Positions 46,597 through 54,966 of a DNA stretch of 64,000 bases are shown here, in pieces. How positions within the stretch are numbered: position 1 is the stretch's first letter; every line of letters starts with the position of its first letter. Below the pieces are notes generated by a model. The model made no database searches and was not told where the DNA came from. It saw only the letters and a program-made list of their open reading frames with translations. The position numbers were made by a program, and so were the translations under genes. The stretch comes from Dyella_A ginsengisoli (GTDB lineage Bacteria; Pseudomonadota; Gammaproteobacteria; Xanthomonadales; Rhodanobacteraceae): assembly GCF_044904665.1 (NCBI RefSeq), contig NZ_JADIKM010000003.1, positions 310,001 to 374,000 of the forward strand. Direction: 5' to 3'.

Positions 46597-47898
46597 TCAG
46601 GCGGGCGTGGCGGCCGCCGTGCCGACTGGCAACACCAGCGTGGCGACGAAACCGCCGCCGGGTCGGTTCTCAAGCTGGAGGCGGCCGCCGGAGACCTCGG
46701 CCGCGCGCTTGACGATGCTCAGGCCCAGGCCGGTGCCGGCGGCGCCGCCGCGCGCCGGGTCGCCGCGCAGGAACGGGCGTCCGAGCTGGGTCAGCAGGGC
46801 GTCGGGCACGCCCGGGCCATGATCCTGCACGCTCACGTGCGCGCCGTCGTCGTGGCGCTGCACCGTCACCCGGAACGGGGCGGCGCCGTAGCGCTCGGCG
46901 TTGTCCATCAGGTTGCCCAGCGCGCGGCGCAGCAGGCTGGGCCGGCCGCGCAGCCGCACGCTGTCGGGGCCCTCGTAGCGCCAGTCGTCCGGCTGGGCGC
47001 GCAGGGCCATCAGCTGCACGAGCAGGGTGGCGAGGTCGATCTCGCGCAGGGCTTCGTCGCTGCCGTCGCGCACGTAGGCCAGGCACTGGGCGAGCGCGCT
47101 GTCGAGTTCTTCCAGGTCGGTGACCATGGCGTCGCGGCGGTTCGGATCGCCAGCGTCGCCCAGCTCCAGCGCCAGCCGCAGTCGCGCCAGCGGCGTGCGC
47201 AGGTCATGCGAGATGCCGGCCAGCATCAGCTCGCGTTCGCGCGCGCTCTGGCGCAGCGTGTCGCCGGCCGCACCCAACGCATCGGCGAGGTCGCGCACTT
47301 CGCGCGGACTGCCGCGCAAATGCTGCTGGATCGGCTGCCCGCCGAGCAGGGCGGGGGCATGCGCGGCGAGCCGTTCCAGCGGGCGGGTCAGCAGTCGCGC
47401 GGCCAGGGTGGCCACCGCAAAGGCCACCAGCCCGGCGAACAGCATCAGCGCCAGCATCGAGCGGATGAACTGGCGGCGGTAACTCACTGCCTGCATCACG
47501 ATCCAGCGATCTGGTCGAGCGGCGCTGCGAACCCAGATTTGTGCTTCGGCCTGCTGGACCACGCGCACTCGCGAGGGATCGCCGAGCATGTCGCCCACAG
47601 CGCGACCGACCTGCGCTGCCATCGGCGCGACACGTTGCTGCTCAACCAGTGGCGCGTCCGAGGTGAGGCGAACGCCGTTGCGTTCGAGGGTTGCCAGCGC
47701 AGCGCGGGCTTCGGCATCGTCGCGTGCCGACAGCGCATCGACGGCGGTAACCGTGGCCACTACCAGCCGACCGTAGGAGTCACCCGCCGCGCGCAGGCCG
47801 GCGCGCGTGGAGAGCGTGCCGGCCAGCGTCAGCGCGGTCACCAGCGCCGCCAGCAGCAGTGCCAGCACCAGGGCGAAGGTGGTGGGCGCGCGCTTCAT
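46597..47898 (-). CDS. envZ: EnvZ-type sensor histidine kinase
   Basis: This is an inner-membrane osmosensor kinase of 433 residues. It has two transmembrane helices (about 7-29 and 148-168) flanking a periplasmic loop, then a HAMP domain (about 170-222). The dimerisation/phosphotransfer helix carries His231 in LAGISHDLRTPLARLRLALE. The ATPase domain has LMDNAERYG, DHGPGVPD and GTGLGLSIVKRA. The ATG overlaps the ompR-type stop by 4 nt. It should phosphorylate and dephosphorylate the upstream regulator. The periplasmic region is shorter than in E. coli. Confidence 0.9.
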   Translation of the reverse strand: MKRAPTTFALVLALLLAALVTALTLAGTLSTRAGLRAAGDSYGRLVVATVTAVDALSARDDAEARAALATLERNGVRLTSDAPLVEQQRVAPMAAQVGRAVGDMLGDPSRVRVVQQAEAQIWVRSAARPDRWIVMQAVSYRRQFIRSMLALMLFAGLVAFAVATLAARLLTRPLERLAAHAPALLGGQPIQQHLRGSPREVRDLADALGAAGDTLRQSARERELMLAGISHDLRTPLARLRLALELGDAGDPNRRDAMVTDLEELDSALAQCLAYVRDGSDEALREIDLATLLVQLMALRAQPDDWRYEGPDSVRLRGRPSLLRRALGNLMDNAERYGAAPFRVTVQRHDDGAHVSVQDHGPGVPDALLTQLGRPFLRGDPARGGAAGTGLGLSIVKRAAEVSGGRLQLENRPGGGFVATLVLPVGTAAATPA

Positions 47899-48611
47899 GC
47901 TGGCTCTCCATGCGGCACGAACACGTATCCCACACCCCATACCGTCTGCAGCCAGCGCGGCTGGCGCGGGTCGTCCTCGATGCAGCGACGCAGGCGCGAC
48001 ACCATCACGTCGATGCTGCGGTCGAATGCATCGTGCTCGCGGCCGCGCGCCAGCGCGATCAGCCGCTCGCGGCTCAGAGTCTCGAATGGATGCGCCACCA
48101 GCGCCGCCAGCACGGCGAACTCGCCGCTGGTGAGCTTGACCGGCGCACCCTCGTCGAGCAGCTGGCGAGTGGCGGGATCGAAGCTGAAGCGGCCGAAGCG
48201 CACGGCGGCGAGATCGGTCTGCGGTGCTCCGGCCACCGCGCGCGGCTGCCGCCGCAGCACGGCGCGGATGCGCGCCACCAGCTCGCGCGGATTGCAGGGC
48301 TTGCCGAGATAATCGTCCGCGCCGATCTCCAGCCCCACGATGCGGTCGACGTCGTCACCCTTGGCAGTAAGCATGATGATCGGCGTCTGCACGCCTTCGG
48401 CGCGCAGGCTGCGGCACAGCTGCAGGCCGTCGGCGTCGGGCAGCATCAGGTCCAGCACGATCAGGTCGACGTGATGGCCGGCCAGCTCGCGGCGCAGGCC
48501 GGCCGCGTTGCCGGCGCCGCGCACGCGGAAGCCCTGCTGATCGAGATAGCGCTCCAGCAGGTCGCGCAGGCGCAGGTCGTCGTCGACGACGAGGATGTGG
48601 GGCGAGTCCAT
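47895..48611 (-). CDS. ompR: OmpR-type response regulator
   Basis: This 238-residue regulator has a receiver domain (residues 5-120) with phospho-Asp54 in LIVLDLMLPDADGL and a winged-helix DNA-binding domain (about 140-235). The receiver tracks E. coli OmpR closely through ILVVDDDLRLRDLLERYL and VDRIVGLEIGADDYLGKP. It controls envelope genes in response to osmolarity or pH in other species. The ATG at 48611 is chosen; the long upstream extension is unrelated to any domain. It is divergent from the exported-protein run at 48.8 kb, with 203 bp between starts, so those genes are possible targets. Confidence 0.9.
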   Translation of the reverse strand: MDSPHILVVDDDLRLRDLLERYLDQQGFRVRGAGNAAGLRRELAGHHVDLIVLDLMLPDADGLQLCRSLRAEGVQTPIIMLTAKGDDVDRIVGLEIGADDYLGKPCNPRELVARIRAVLRRQPRAVAGAPQTDLAAVRFGRFSFDPATRQLLDEGAPVKLTSGEFAVLAALVAHPFETLSRERLIALARGREHDAFDRSIDVMVSRLRRCIEDDPRQPRWLQTVWGVGYVFVPHGEPA

Positions 48612-48814
48612 GGCGTGACTATCCCGTGCGTGCGGGGGCGCCCACAAGCGCCGTTGCGATGCCTTTGCAAGCAAATGTTTCTGACGGCCGGGCGGGCAAC
48701 ATCCGCTCACAAGCCGGCGCAATCGGACATACCTGGCAACCCGCGGCGGCGCGACAGTCGGTCTGCCGACGCCACCGCGTGCGGCATCCCTTTCACCCCA
48801 CGCAGGAGTGCACC

Positions 48815-49435
48815 ATGAGCATGTCTCCGAACTTCCGCATCGTCTCACTCGCGCTGGCCTGTGCCACCACGCTCGCGTTGGCGACGCCCACCATGGCGCA
48901 GCGTGCCGGTCGCGCCCGTGTCAACGGCACATTCGCCAACGGCCAGGGGGGATGGACCCACGTGCGCGGGACGACGGCTGCCGGCCCCCGCGGCTCGGTG
49001 CGGCGCGGCGGCTACACCGCCACCGGAGCCGACGGCAGTGTGGAACACCGGGCCGGCCGCTCGGTGCAGGGCGCCAACGGCGGCAGCTACCAGGGCGCCA
49101 ACGGCTACACCCGCAACGCCGACGGTTCCGCCAGTCGCGGGCACAACGGCGCGGGCACCACGGCGGCCGGTGGCACGGTGAATACCCGCGGAGCCTACAC
49201 GCGCGGCGCCGACGGCAGCGTCAGCGGCAACGCGCAGACCAGCGCCAGTGGCCCGCGCGGCAGCTACAGCGCCAGCACCAGTACGGCCGGCGGCGTCACC
49301 GAACACACCACCTCGGCCACCAATGCGGCCGGGGCCAGCTACAGCGGTCAGACCATCTACACCAAGGGTGAAGGCGTCACGCACAGCGGCAGTTGCACCG
49401 ATGCCGCCGGCAACGTCATCGCCTGCGGTCGCTGA
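48815..49435 (+). CDS. Exported Gly/Ala/Ser/Thr-rich repeat protein, unknown function
   Basis: I do not recognise this gene. It encodes 206 residues with a clear Sec signal peptide cleaved near PTMAQ (about residue 28). The mature part is low in hydrophobics and built from degenerate repeats of about 20-25 residues. Each contains Y-T-x-x-A-D-G-S (YTATGADGSV, YTRNADGSAS, YTRGADGSVS), plus paired GANG and GPRGS units. Such patterns suggest a beta-solenoid or a loosely folded surface protein. Two cysteines at the C-terminus (SGSCTDAAGNVIACGR) could form a disulfide. The start follows CAGGAG. It heads a four-gene run and is divergent from ompR. Confidence 0.75.
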   Translation: MSMSPNFRIVSLALACATTLALATPTMAQRAGRARVNGTFANGQGGWTHVRGTTAAGPRGSVRRGGYTATGADGSVEHRAGRSVQGANGGSYQGANGYTRNADGSASRGHNGAGTTAAGGTVNTRGAYTRGADGSVSGNAQTSASGPRGSYSASTSTAGGVTEHTTSATNAAGASYSGQTIYTKGEGVTHSGSCTDAAGNVIACGR

Positions 49436-49474
49436 GCAGCGCGCGCCGAGGTCACCGATCCTGAGGAGCAAGAC

Positions 49475-49933
49475 ATGCGTTCCAGTTTTCCTTTTATCTT
49501 CCTTTGTGGCCTGCTGGCCGGTTGCGTCGTCCTGGTGCCGGCCGCGCGCGCGCAGGGCGGCAGGGCGGACCCCGCCGAGCGCTTTGCCCAGGCCGACGCC
49601 AATCACGATGGCCGGATCACCCGGGCGGAATTCGACACCAGCCGCGCCGATCGCTTCGCCAGGGCCGACCGCAACGGCGATGGCGTGATTTCCGATGAGG
49701 ACCTGCCGCGCTTCGTGAGGTCCAGCAGCGCCATGCTGGCGAAAGTGCACGCCATGCAGCGCAGCGCCGATCTGGATGGCGACGGCCGCATCACCCGTGC
49801 CGAGTTCGACCAGACCGGGGAGCGCCTGTTCGCCCTTGCGGACACCGACCACAGCGGTACCGTGGAACAGGCCGAGATGCAGCAGCTCGCCGCTCGTCTG
49901 CATGCGGTGGCCGGCCAGCGCGGAGCGCGCTGA
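49475..49933 (+). CDS. Exported EF-hand calcium-binding protein
   Basis: This 152-residue secreted protein has an N-terminal signal peptide ending about ARAQ (residue 27). A LAGC sequence inside it could be a lipobox, but the hydrophobic stretch continues after it. Four EF-hand loops are visible: DANHDGRITRAEF, DRNGDGVISDEDL, DLDGDGRITRAEF and DTDHSGTVEQAEM. All keep the acidic positions needed for calcium. It probably buffers or senses calcium in the periplasm. The ATG at 49475 follows GAGGAG, 39 bp after the repeat protein, and the stop overlaps the next start (TGATG). Confidence 0.87.
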   Translation: MRSSFPFIFLCGLLAGCVVLVPAARAQGGRADPAERFAQADANHDGRITRAEFDTSRADRFARADRNGDGVISDEDLPRFVRSSSAMLAKVHAMQRSADLDGDGRITRAEFDQTGERLFALADTDHSGTVEQAEMQQLAARLHAVAGQRGAR

Positions 49934-50748
49934 TGGAACGGCTCGCACGATCGCCCGGGTTGTTTGCGCTGATGCTGCTGGCGGTGCTGGGTGAATGGCT
50001 CTGGCGCCGCCGCTTCGCGCGGCTGGGCTACGACGGCCGCGGTGCACTGGCCTCGCTGGCGGTGGGGCTCGGCCACGCGGTGGTCGGGGTGCTGTCGGCC
50101 AGTGTGCTCGGCGGCCTGTTCGTGGCGCTGGCGTGGGTGGCTCCCGTGCACTGGTCGATGCGGGACGGGCGCGTGTGGCTGGTGGCCTTCCTCGCGGTGG
50201 AGCTGGCGTATTACCTCGTCCATCGCGCCAGCCACACCATGCGCTGGATGTGGGCGACCCACGCGGTGCACCACACGCCGGAGCAAATGACCCTGCTCAG
50301 TGCGATCCGGCTCGGCTGGACCCACCTGCTGTCGCTGGGCTGGCTTGGCTACCTGCCGCTGGTGCTAGTCGGCTTCGACCCGCGCATGGTATTCGCGCTG
50401 CTGGCATTCAACCTGCACTACCAGTTTTTCCTGCACACGGAAGCTGTGGGCAGGCTGGGTCCGCTGGAGTGGGTGTTCAACACGCCGGCACATCACCGCG
50501 TGCATCACGGTTCGAACGCGGCGTACCTGGACTGCAACTACGGCGGCGTGCTGATCGTGTTCGACCGTCTGTTCGGTACGCTGCGCACCGAACGCGCGGA
50601 CGATCCGGTGCGTTACGGCCTGGCCCGCCCGCTGGGCACGTTCAATCCGCTGCGTCTGGTGTTCCGGCCGTGGCGGCAGCTGATCATGGACATGCGCGCC
50701 ACCGGCAGCGTCGGCGGTGCCTTGAAGATCGCCTTGGGGAGACCGTGA
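49933..50748 (+). CDS. Sterol desaturase / fatty-acid hydroxylase family protein
   Basis: This 271-residue integral membrane protein carries the di-iron histidine clusters of the superfamily: HRASH (HX3H) and HAVHH (HX2HH) around residues 97-115, and HHRVHH near 195. It has about four to five transmembrane helices. Members hydroxylate or desaturate lipids; bacterial examples act on fatty acids, sphingolipid-like or carotenoid substrates. The substrate here is unknown. Its ATG overlaps the EF-hand stop by 1 nt, and its stop overlaps the next start, so all three genes are coupled. Confidence 0.9.
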   Translation: MERLARSPGLFALMLLAVLGEWLWRRRFARLGYDGRGALASLAVGLGHAVVGVLSASVLGGLFVALAWVAPVHWSMRDGRVWLVAFLAVELAYYLVHRASHTMRWMWATHAVHHTPEQMTLLSAIRLGWTHLLSLGWLGYLPLVLVGFDPRMVFALLAFNLHYQFFLHTEAVGRLGPLEWVFNTPAHHRVHHGSNAAYLDCNYGGVLIVFDRLFGTLRTERADDPVRYGLARPLGTFNPLRLVFRPWRQLIMDMRATGSVGGALKIALGRP

Positions 50749-51650
50749 TGAATCGCAACATGAAGACGTGGTGGCTTGGCGCGTGCCTGTTGCTGATGGC
50801 CGGCGGCGCGCTTGCCCAATCGCGCGGCGGGTGGGCGGAACGCTGGCGTGAGCGCCAGGCGGAATCCGGCGTCGAGGCGCCGCTTCCCGCCGGCACGCGC
50901 GTGGTGCGCGACGTGGCCTACGGCAGCGATCCGCGGCAACGCCTCGACGTGTACGCGCCGGCCCGGGCCCACGACGCGCCGGTCATCCTGATGGTGCACG
51001 GCGGCGGCTGGCGCCGTGGCGACAAGGCTATGCCCGGCGTGGTGGCAAACAAGGTGGCTTACTGGGTGCCGCGCGGGGTGGTGGTGATCTCGGTGGACTA
51101 CCGCATGCTGCCCGACACGCCGCCGCTGGAGCAGGCCCGCGACGTGGCGCGCGCGCTGGCGCTGGCGCAGCGGCGCGCCGCCACGTGGGGCGCCGACCCG
51201 GACCGCTTCCTACTGATGGGGCACTCCGCCGGTGCGCACCTGGTCGCGCTGCTGGCGGCACGGCCCGAGCTGGCGCGGGAGCAGGGCGCGCGCCCGTGGC
51301 GCGGCACCGTCTCGCTGGACAGCGCCTGCCTGGACGTGGTGCAGACCATGCGCGGCCCGCACCTTCCGCTGTACGACCAGGCATTCGGCGCCAACCCGGC
51401 GGACTGGCTTGCCGCGTCGCCGTATCAGCACCTCGTGGCCGCGCCGGCACCGGTGCTGGCGGTGTGCTCAAGCCGCCGCCGCGACTCCTGCCCGCAGGCG
51501 CATGCCTTCGTCGACAAGGTGCAGTCGCTGGGCGGCCGCGCCCGCGTGCTGGAGGAGGATCTGTCGCACGGCGAGATCAACAAGAACCTCGGCCTGGATT
51601 CGGATTACACCCGGCAGGTCGATGCCTTCGTCCAGTCGGCGTGGCGCTGA
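50748..51650 (+). CDS. Exported alpha/beta hydrolase (BD-FAE-type esterase)
   Basis: This 300-residue hydrolase has an N-terminal signal peptide (cleavage near ALAQ, residue 25). The oxyanion loop is MVHGGGWRRGDKA, the nucleophile serine lies in LLMGHSAGAHLVALL, and the catalytic histidine is in DLSHGEINKNLG. It resembles feruloyl-esterase/carboxylesterase-type periplasmic enzymes. I infer that it may act on the product or substrate lipid of the preceding desaturase-like enzyme, since the genes overlap (TGATG). An in-frame GTG directly before the ATG is a possible alternative start. Confidence 0.87.
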   Translation: MNRNMKTWWLGACLLLMAGGALAQSRGGWAERWRERQAESGVEAPLPAGTRVVRDVAYGSDPRQRLDVYAPARAHDAPVILMVHGGGWRRGDKAMPGVVANKVAYWVPRGVVVISVDYRMLPDTPPLEQARDVARALALAQRRAATWGADPDRFLLMGHSAGAHLVALLAARPELAREQGARPWRGTVSLDSACLDVVQTMRGPHLPLYDQAFGANPADWLAASPYQHLVAAPAPVLAVCSSRRRDSCPQAHAFVDKVQSLGGRARVLEEDLSHGEINKNLGLDSDYTRQVDAFVQSAWR

Positions 51651-51839
51651 TCTCGCGCAGCGTTCCCTCTCCGCCCAGGCAAATGCGCCCGATTGTGCAA
51701 TCCGGGATGCCGCCGGTCGCCTAGCCTCCCACCGGTTCCCATCAGTGCGGGCAGCGACGCTGCTCGCTGGCCATCGTCAGCGCAGGTCCTTGCCCCCGGC
51801 GGGACATGCACGCGCTTTGCATCATCCGAGGAGAATGTG

Positions 51840-52358
51840 ATGAAAGACATCGAGTCCGCCAAGGCCATGCGTGCAGCCGACATGCGTACGCCTTCGAGCC
51901 TGGGTGAGGCGGCGCGGCACGACATCTCGGCAGGGCTCAACGCGTTGCTGGCCGACGTGTTCGCGGTCTACCTGAAGACCAAGAATTTCCACTGGCACAT
52001 GTCCGGCCCGTACTTCCGCGACCGTCACCTGCTGCTGGATGAGCAGGGCGAACAGATTTTCGCCACCACCGACGACATCGCCGAGCGCGTGCGCAAGCTG
52101 GGCGGCACCACGCTGCGTTCGGTCGGCCATGTGGCCCGGCTGCAGCGCATCCCGGACAACGACGCGGAATTCGTCACGCCGGAGGACATGCTGGCGGAAC
52201 TGCGCGAGGACAACATGCGCCTGGCTGACTACATGCGCTCCACCCATGCACTGTGCGATGAGTACCACGACGTGGCCACCGCCAGCCTGCTGGAAAACTG
52301 GATCGACGAGGCGGAGCGGCGCGTGTGGTTCCTGTTCGAATCCGGGCGCAATGGCTGA
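51840..52358 (+). CDS. dps: Dps-type ferritin-like DNA-protection protein
   Basis: This 172-residue ferritin-like protein stores iron and protects DNA by oxidising Fe(II) with hydrogen peroxide. The ferroxidase region is clear: YLKTKNFHWHMSGPYF, then a histidine in RDRHLLLDEQGEQIF and acidic residues in TTDDIAERVRKLGG. A 30-residue N-terminal tail precedes the fold. The ATG at 51840 has GAGGAG upstream. The 189-bp region before it contains the promoter, probably for stationary-phase or peroxide control; I see no clear OxyR or sigma-S box. A small GNAT gene follows 8 bp later. Confidence 0.92.
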   Translation: MKDIESAKAMRAADMRTPSSLGEAARHDISAGLNALLADVFAVYLKTKNFHWHMSGPYFRDRHLLLDEQGEQIFATTDDIAERVRKLGGTTLRSVGHVARLQRIPDNDAEFVTPEDMLAELREDNMRLADYMRSTHALCDEYHDVATASLLENWIDEAERRVWFLFESGRNG

Positions 52359-52366
52359 ACGCCCGC

Positions 52367-52663
52367 ATGCAGATACAGGACAACCCTGCGCGAACGCGTT
52401 TCGAGGCGATCGAGGGCGACAACGTGGCCTTTGCCGCCTATGCCCTGGCCGGCGACACCATCACCTTCACCCACACCATCGTGCCCGAGGCGATGCGGGG
52501 GAAAGGCGTCGCCACGGCACTGATCCGCGCCGCCTTGGCCTCCGCGCGGCAGCGCGGCCTGCGGGTCACGCCGCGCTGCCCGTTCTTTCTCGCCTACATG
52601 AAGCAGCACCGTGATGACGATGACCTGCTCTCGCCGGAAGGGTGCGCGCTGGTCGCTTCCTGA
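52367..52663 (+). CDS. YjdJ-type small GNAT acetyltransferase
   Basis: This 98-residue protein is the minimal GNAT family COG2388. It has FTHTIVPEAMRGKGVATALI as acetyl-CoA loop and TPRCPFFLAYMKQH near the end, where cysteine and histidine are conserved. It lies 8 bp after dps and is probably co-transcribed. Substrate unknown. Confidence 0.85.
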   Translation: MQIQDNPARTRFEAIEGDNVAFAAYALAGDTITFTHTIVPEAMRGKGVATALIRAALASARQRGLRVTPRCPFFLAYMKQHRDDDDLLSPEGCALVAS

Positions 52664-52786
52664 CGACGGCCCGCTCCCCGAGTCACATCGATCATCGCTG
52701 TCGTCTGGCCGTTGAGGGGCGTCGAGCCACCGCGTGCCAATCCGCGGCCGATTGGGCCCACAACTTTCTATTCTTGGAGTATTCCC

Positions 52787-53164
52787 ATGTCCCAGCCGTC
52801 AGAGAGCACAACGGGGCTCGACGCTGCATTCCTTGCCCGTCAGAAGGCGCGCCTGGAGGCATTGCGCGACCGGCTCGTCGCCGAGGCGGACGCTGCCGGC
52901 AGCGACGAACGGCGATTGCAGGACGAATCCATCGACGAGGTGCGGGACAGCGCGGACAGCGCCGAGACGATGGCGATGCAGGAGAACGACGAGGCGACCT
53001 ATCGTCGCAATATCGAACGTCTGAAGGCGATCAGGCGGGCGCTGGAGAAGATCGCCCAGGGGACCTATGGCCTGTCGGACATCAGCGGCGAGCCGATTGC
53101 GCGCGCGCGGCTGGAAGCGCTGCCCGAGGCACTGGACAGCCCGAGTGAGCGCGACGTTACCTGA
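52787..53164 (+). CDS. Cysteine-free TraR/DksA-like protein
   Basis: This 125-residue protein has the coiled-coil N-terminal arm of DksA/TraR proteins (about 18-85, with DESIDEVRDSADSAETM) and the globular region IAQGTYGLSDISGEPIARAR. In the C4 zinc-finger family this region reads YG-x-C-x-x-C-GEPI and ends in a second Cys pair. Here all four positions lack cysteine and the protein has no cysteine at all. A zinc-independent regulator of RNA polymerase, as for the Cys-poor DksA2 of Pseudomonas, is possible; so is a lost function. It is downstream of dps and a GNAT gene with 123 bp before its ATG. Confidence 0.82.
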   Translation: MSQPSESTTGLDAAFLARQKARLEALRDRLVAEADAAGSDERRLQDESIDEVRDSADSAETMAMQENDEATYRRNIERLKAIRRALEKIAQGTYGLSDISGEPIARARLEALPEALDSPSERDVT

Positions 53165-53236
53165 GCCCTAGCCATTCAGCGCACGTGCGCGCTGGCCGAG
53201 CGACGGCATCCCGCCTTCGCATCGGATGCCAAGTGA

Positions 53237-54439
53237 TCATGGTGCCGCCGGCGCCGGCAGGTGCTGCAGTCGATGGGCGCGGAGCTGGCTACCCAGCGCG
53301 ATCAGCGCGGCGACTCCACCGAACACGCTCACGGCGGTCCAGCCGCCATGTCGCCACGCGGTGGCCGCACCGATCGAGCCGAGTGATCCGCCCAGGAACA
53401 TGGTGGTCATGAACACTGCGTTGAGACGGCTTTTGTGTTCCGGGTGCAGGCCGTAGATCAGATGCTGGTGCGAGACCAGCGCGATCTGCACGCCGAAGTC
53501 GAGCAGTACCACGCCCACCACCATGCCGGCCAACGTGGTCCACAGGCCGAACACGAGCCACGCCAGCAAGGTGGTCATGGCGCCCAGGCCGATCACCAGG
53601 TAGGGCCCGCGCTTGTCGGCGGCGCGTCCTGCCAGGGGCGCCATCACCACACCGACCGCGCCGATGATGCCGAACAGCCCGGCCACGTCGGCACCAAGAT
53701 GGAACGCGGGCTGTTGCAGGCGCAGCGCCAGGATGGTCCAGAACGCGGTGAAGGCCGCGAACAGCATCGCCTGGGTGAAGCCGGCGCGGCGCAGTACGGG
53801 CTCATGCCGCCACAGGCGGCCGATCGAGAGCAGCAGCTCACCGTAACGCACTCTGTGCGCCGGGCGGTGCTGCGGCAGGCACACCGCCATCAACCCGGCG
53901 CTGAGCAGGGCGATCGGTGCGGCGACCCAGAACATGGCGCGCCAGCTGAACCAGGTAGCGACGAAACCCGCCAGCGTGCGGCTGAAAAGAATGCCGGTGA
54001 GCAGACCGCTCATTACCAGGCCGAACGCCTGACCACGCCTTTCCGGCGCCGCGAGGATCGCCACGAACGGGACAATCTGCTGCGCGACGGTAGAGGCGCC
54101 GCCGATCAGGATCGAGGCAGCCAGGATGCCGGCCATGCCGGGCGACAGCGCCGCCAGCACCGAGGCCGCGGCCACCGCCAGGAACTGCGCGACGATGGTC
54201 CGGCGGCGTTCCAGCAAGTCGCCCAGCGGCAGCAACAGCAGCAGGCCGAGCGCGTAGCCGACCTGGGTCAGCGTCGGCACCAGCTCCACCGCGGGGCTGT
54301 GCGGGAAGCTCTTTTCCATCATCCCGAGCATCGGCTGGTTGTAATAGATATTGGCCACGGCCGTCCCGCAGGCCAATGCCATGGCGAACAGCGTGCTGCG
54401 CCCCAGAGTCGGGCGGGCAGTGGAAGTCGATGCGTTCAT
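53237..54439 (-). CDS. MFS transporter
   Basis: This 400-residue major-facilitator protein has 12 predicted transmembrane helices. ACGTAVANIYYNQPMLGMM in helix 1 and LPLGDLLERRRTIV in the first cytoplasmic loop place it with YgaY/YtbD-like drug or sugar exporters. GRAADKRGPYLVIG is the second-half loop. The substrate is unknown. The ATG at 54439 is used; upstream extension lacks similarity. A 6-bp hairpin (GTGGCG/CGCCAC, 54461-54477) sits in its leader 22 nt before the start. Confidence 0.87.
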   Translation of the reverse strand: MNASTSTARPTLGRSTLFAMALACGTAVANIYYNQPMLGMMEKSFPHSPAVELVPTLTQVGYALGLLLLLPLGDLLERRRTIVAQFLAVAAASVLAALSPGMAGILAASILIGGASTVAQQIVPFVAILAAPERRGQAFGLVMSGLLTGILFSRTLAGFVATWFSWRAMFWVAAPIALLSAGLMAVCLPQHRPAHRVRYGELLLSIGRLWRHEPVLRRAGFTQAMLFAAFTAFWTILALRLQQPAFHLGADVAGLFGIIGAVGVVMAPLAGRAADKRGPYLVIGLGAMTTLLAWLVFGLWTTLAGMVVGVVLLDFGVQIALVSHQHLIYGLHPEHKSRLNAVFMTTMFLGGSLGSIGAATAWRHGGWTAVSVFGGVAALIALGSQLRAHRLQHLPAPAAP

Positions 54440-54736
54440 GGTGCGATATGCCTGTGGGAAGTGGCGCCGGTCGCCACGAGGAGAGTGCGTCGCAGGGGAT
54501 TGCGTGCAGTTGCCAGGAGCGGCCTCACGCAAGCCCATCATTCCCCCCGCGCATGGGCGATGTCTGGAAAAGGCGTGCGCAATGGAGACAGCCTGCGACC
54601 AAGGTGCCGAGGCCTCTCTCGAGCGGTGGTCTCCCAATGGAAGAAGGCGGAAATCCGCGCCCGAAACTCTGATGCGACGTGGCGCCCGCAGGCTGCAGAA
54701 GCATCCGGGCCGAAGCGGATGCGGCCCGCCAAAGAA
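54440..54736. other. Intergenic region, no gene seen
   Basis: Between the MFS start and the tRNA-Ala terminator I find only the small leader hairpin at 54461-54477 and the presumed MFS promoter. Short open frames here lack ribosome sites or similarity. Confidence 0.5.
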
Positions 54737-54767
54737 AAACCCCCGACAGCAGAGGCTTCGGGGGTTT
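54737..54767 (-). terminator. Terminator of tRNA-Ala
   Basis: AAACCCCCGA (54737-54746) pairs with TCGGGGGTTT (54758-54767). On the minus strand the stem is followed by TTCTTTGG, giving a T-rich tail after the tRNA. Confidence 0.85.
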
Positions 54768-54818
54768 CGGTGGATTTCGGCATGTCCCCAGGAAGGGGAT
54801 GGCGCCGAACCGGAAATT

Positions 54819-54894
<76 letters not shown>

Positions 54895-54966
54895 ACATGA
54901 GCTGCGCATGGTAGCAGCGCATCCGGAGCTCGCCAAGACCCCGCCATGCCGGTTTTGGCTGTTCGC

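Noticed and set aside
46597..48611. The two-component pair at 46.6-48.6 kb as the missing KdpE partner
   Set aside because: The receiver and kinase match OmpR and EnvZ, and the regulator already has an overlapping cognate kinase.
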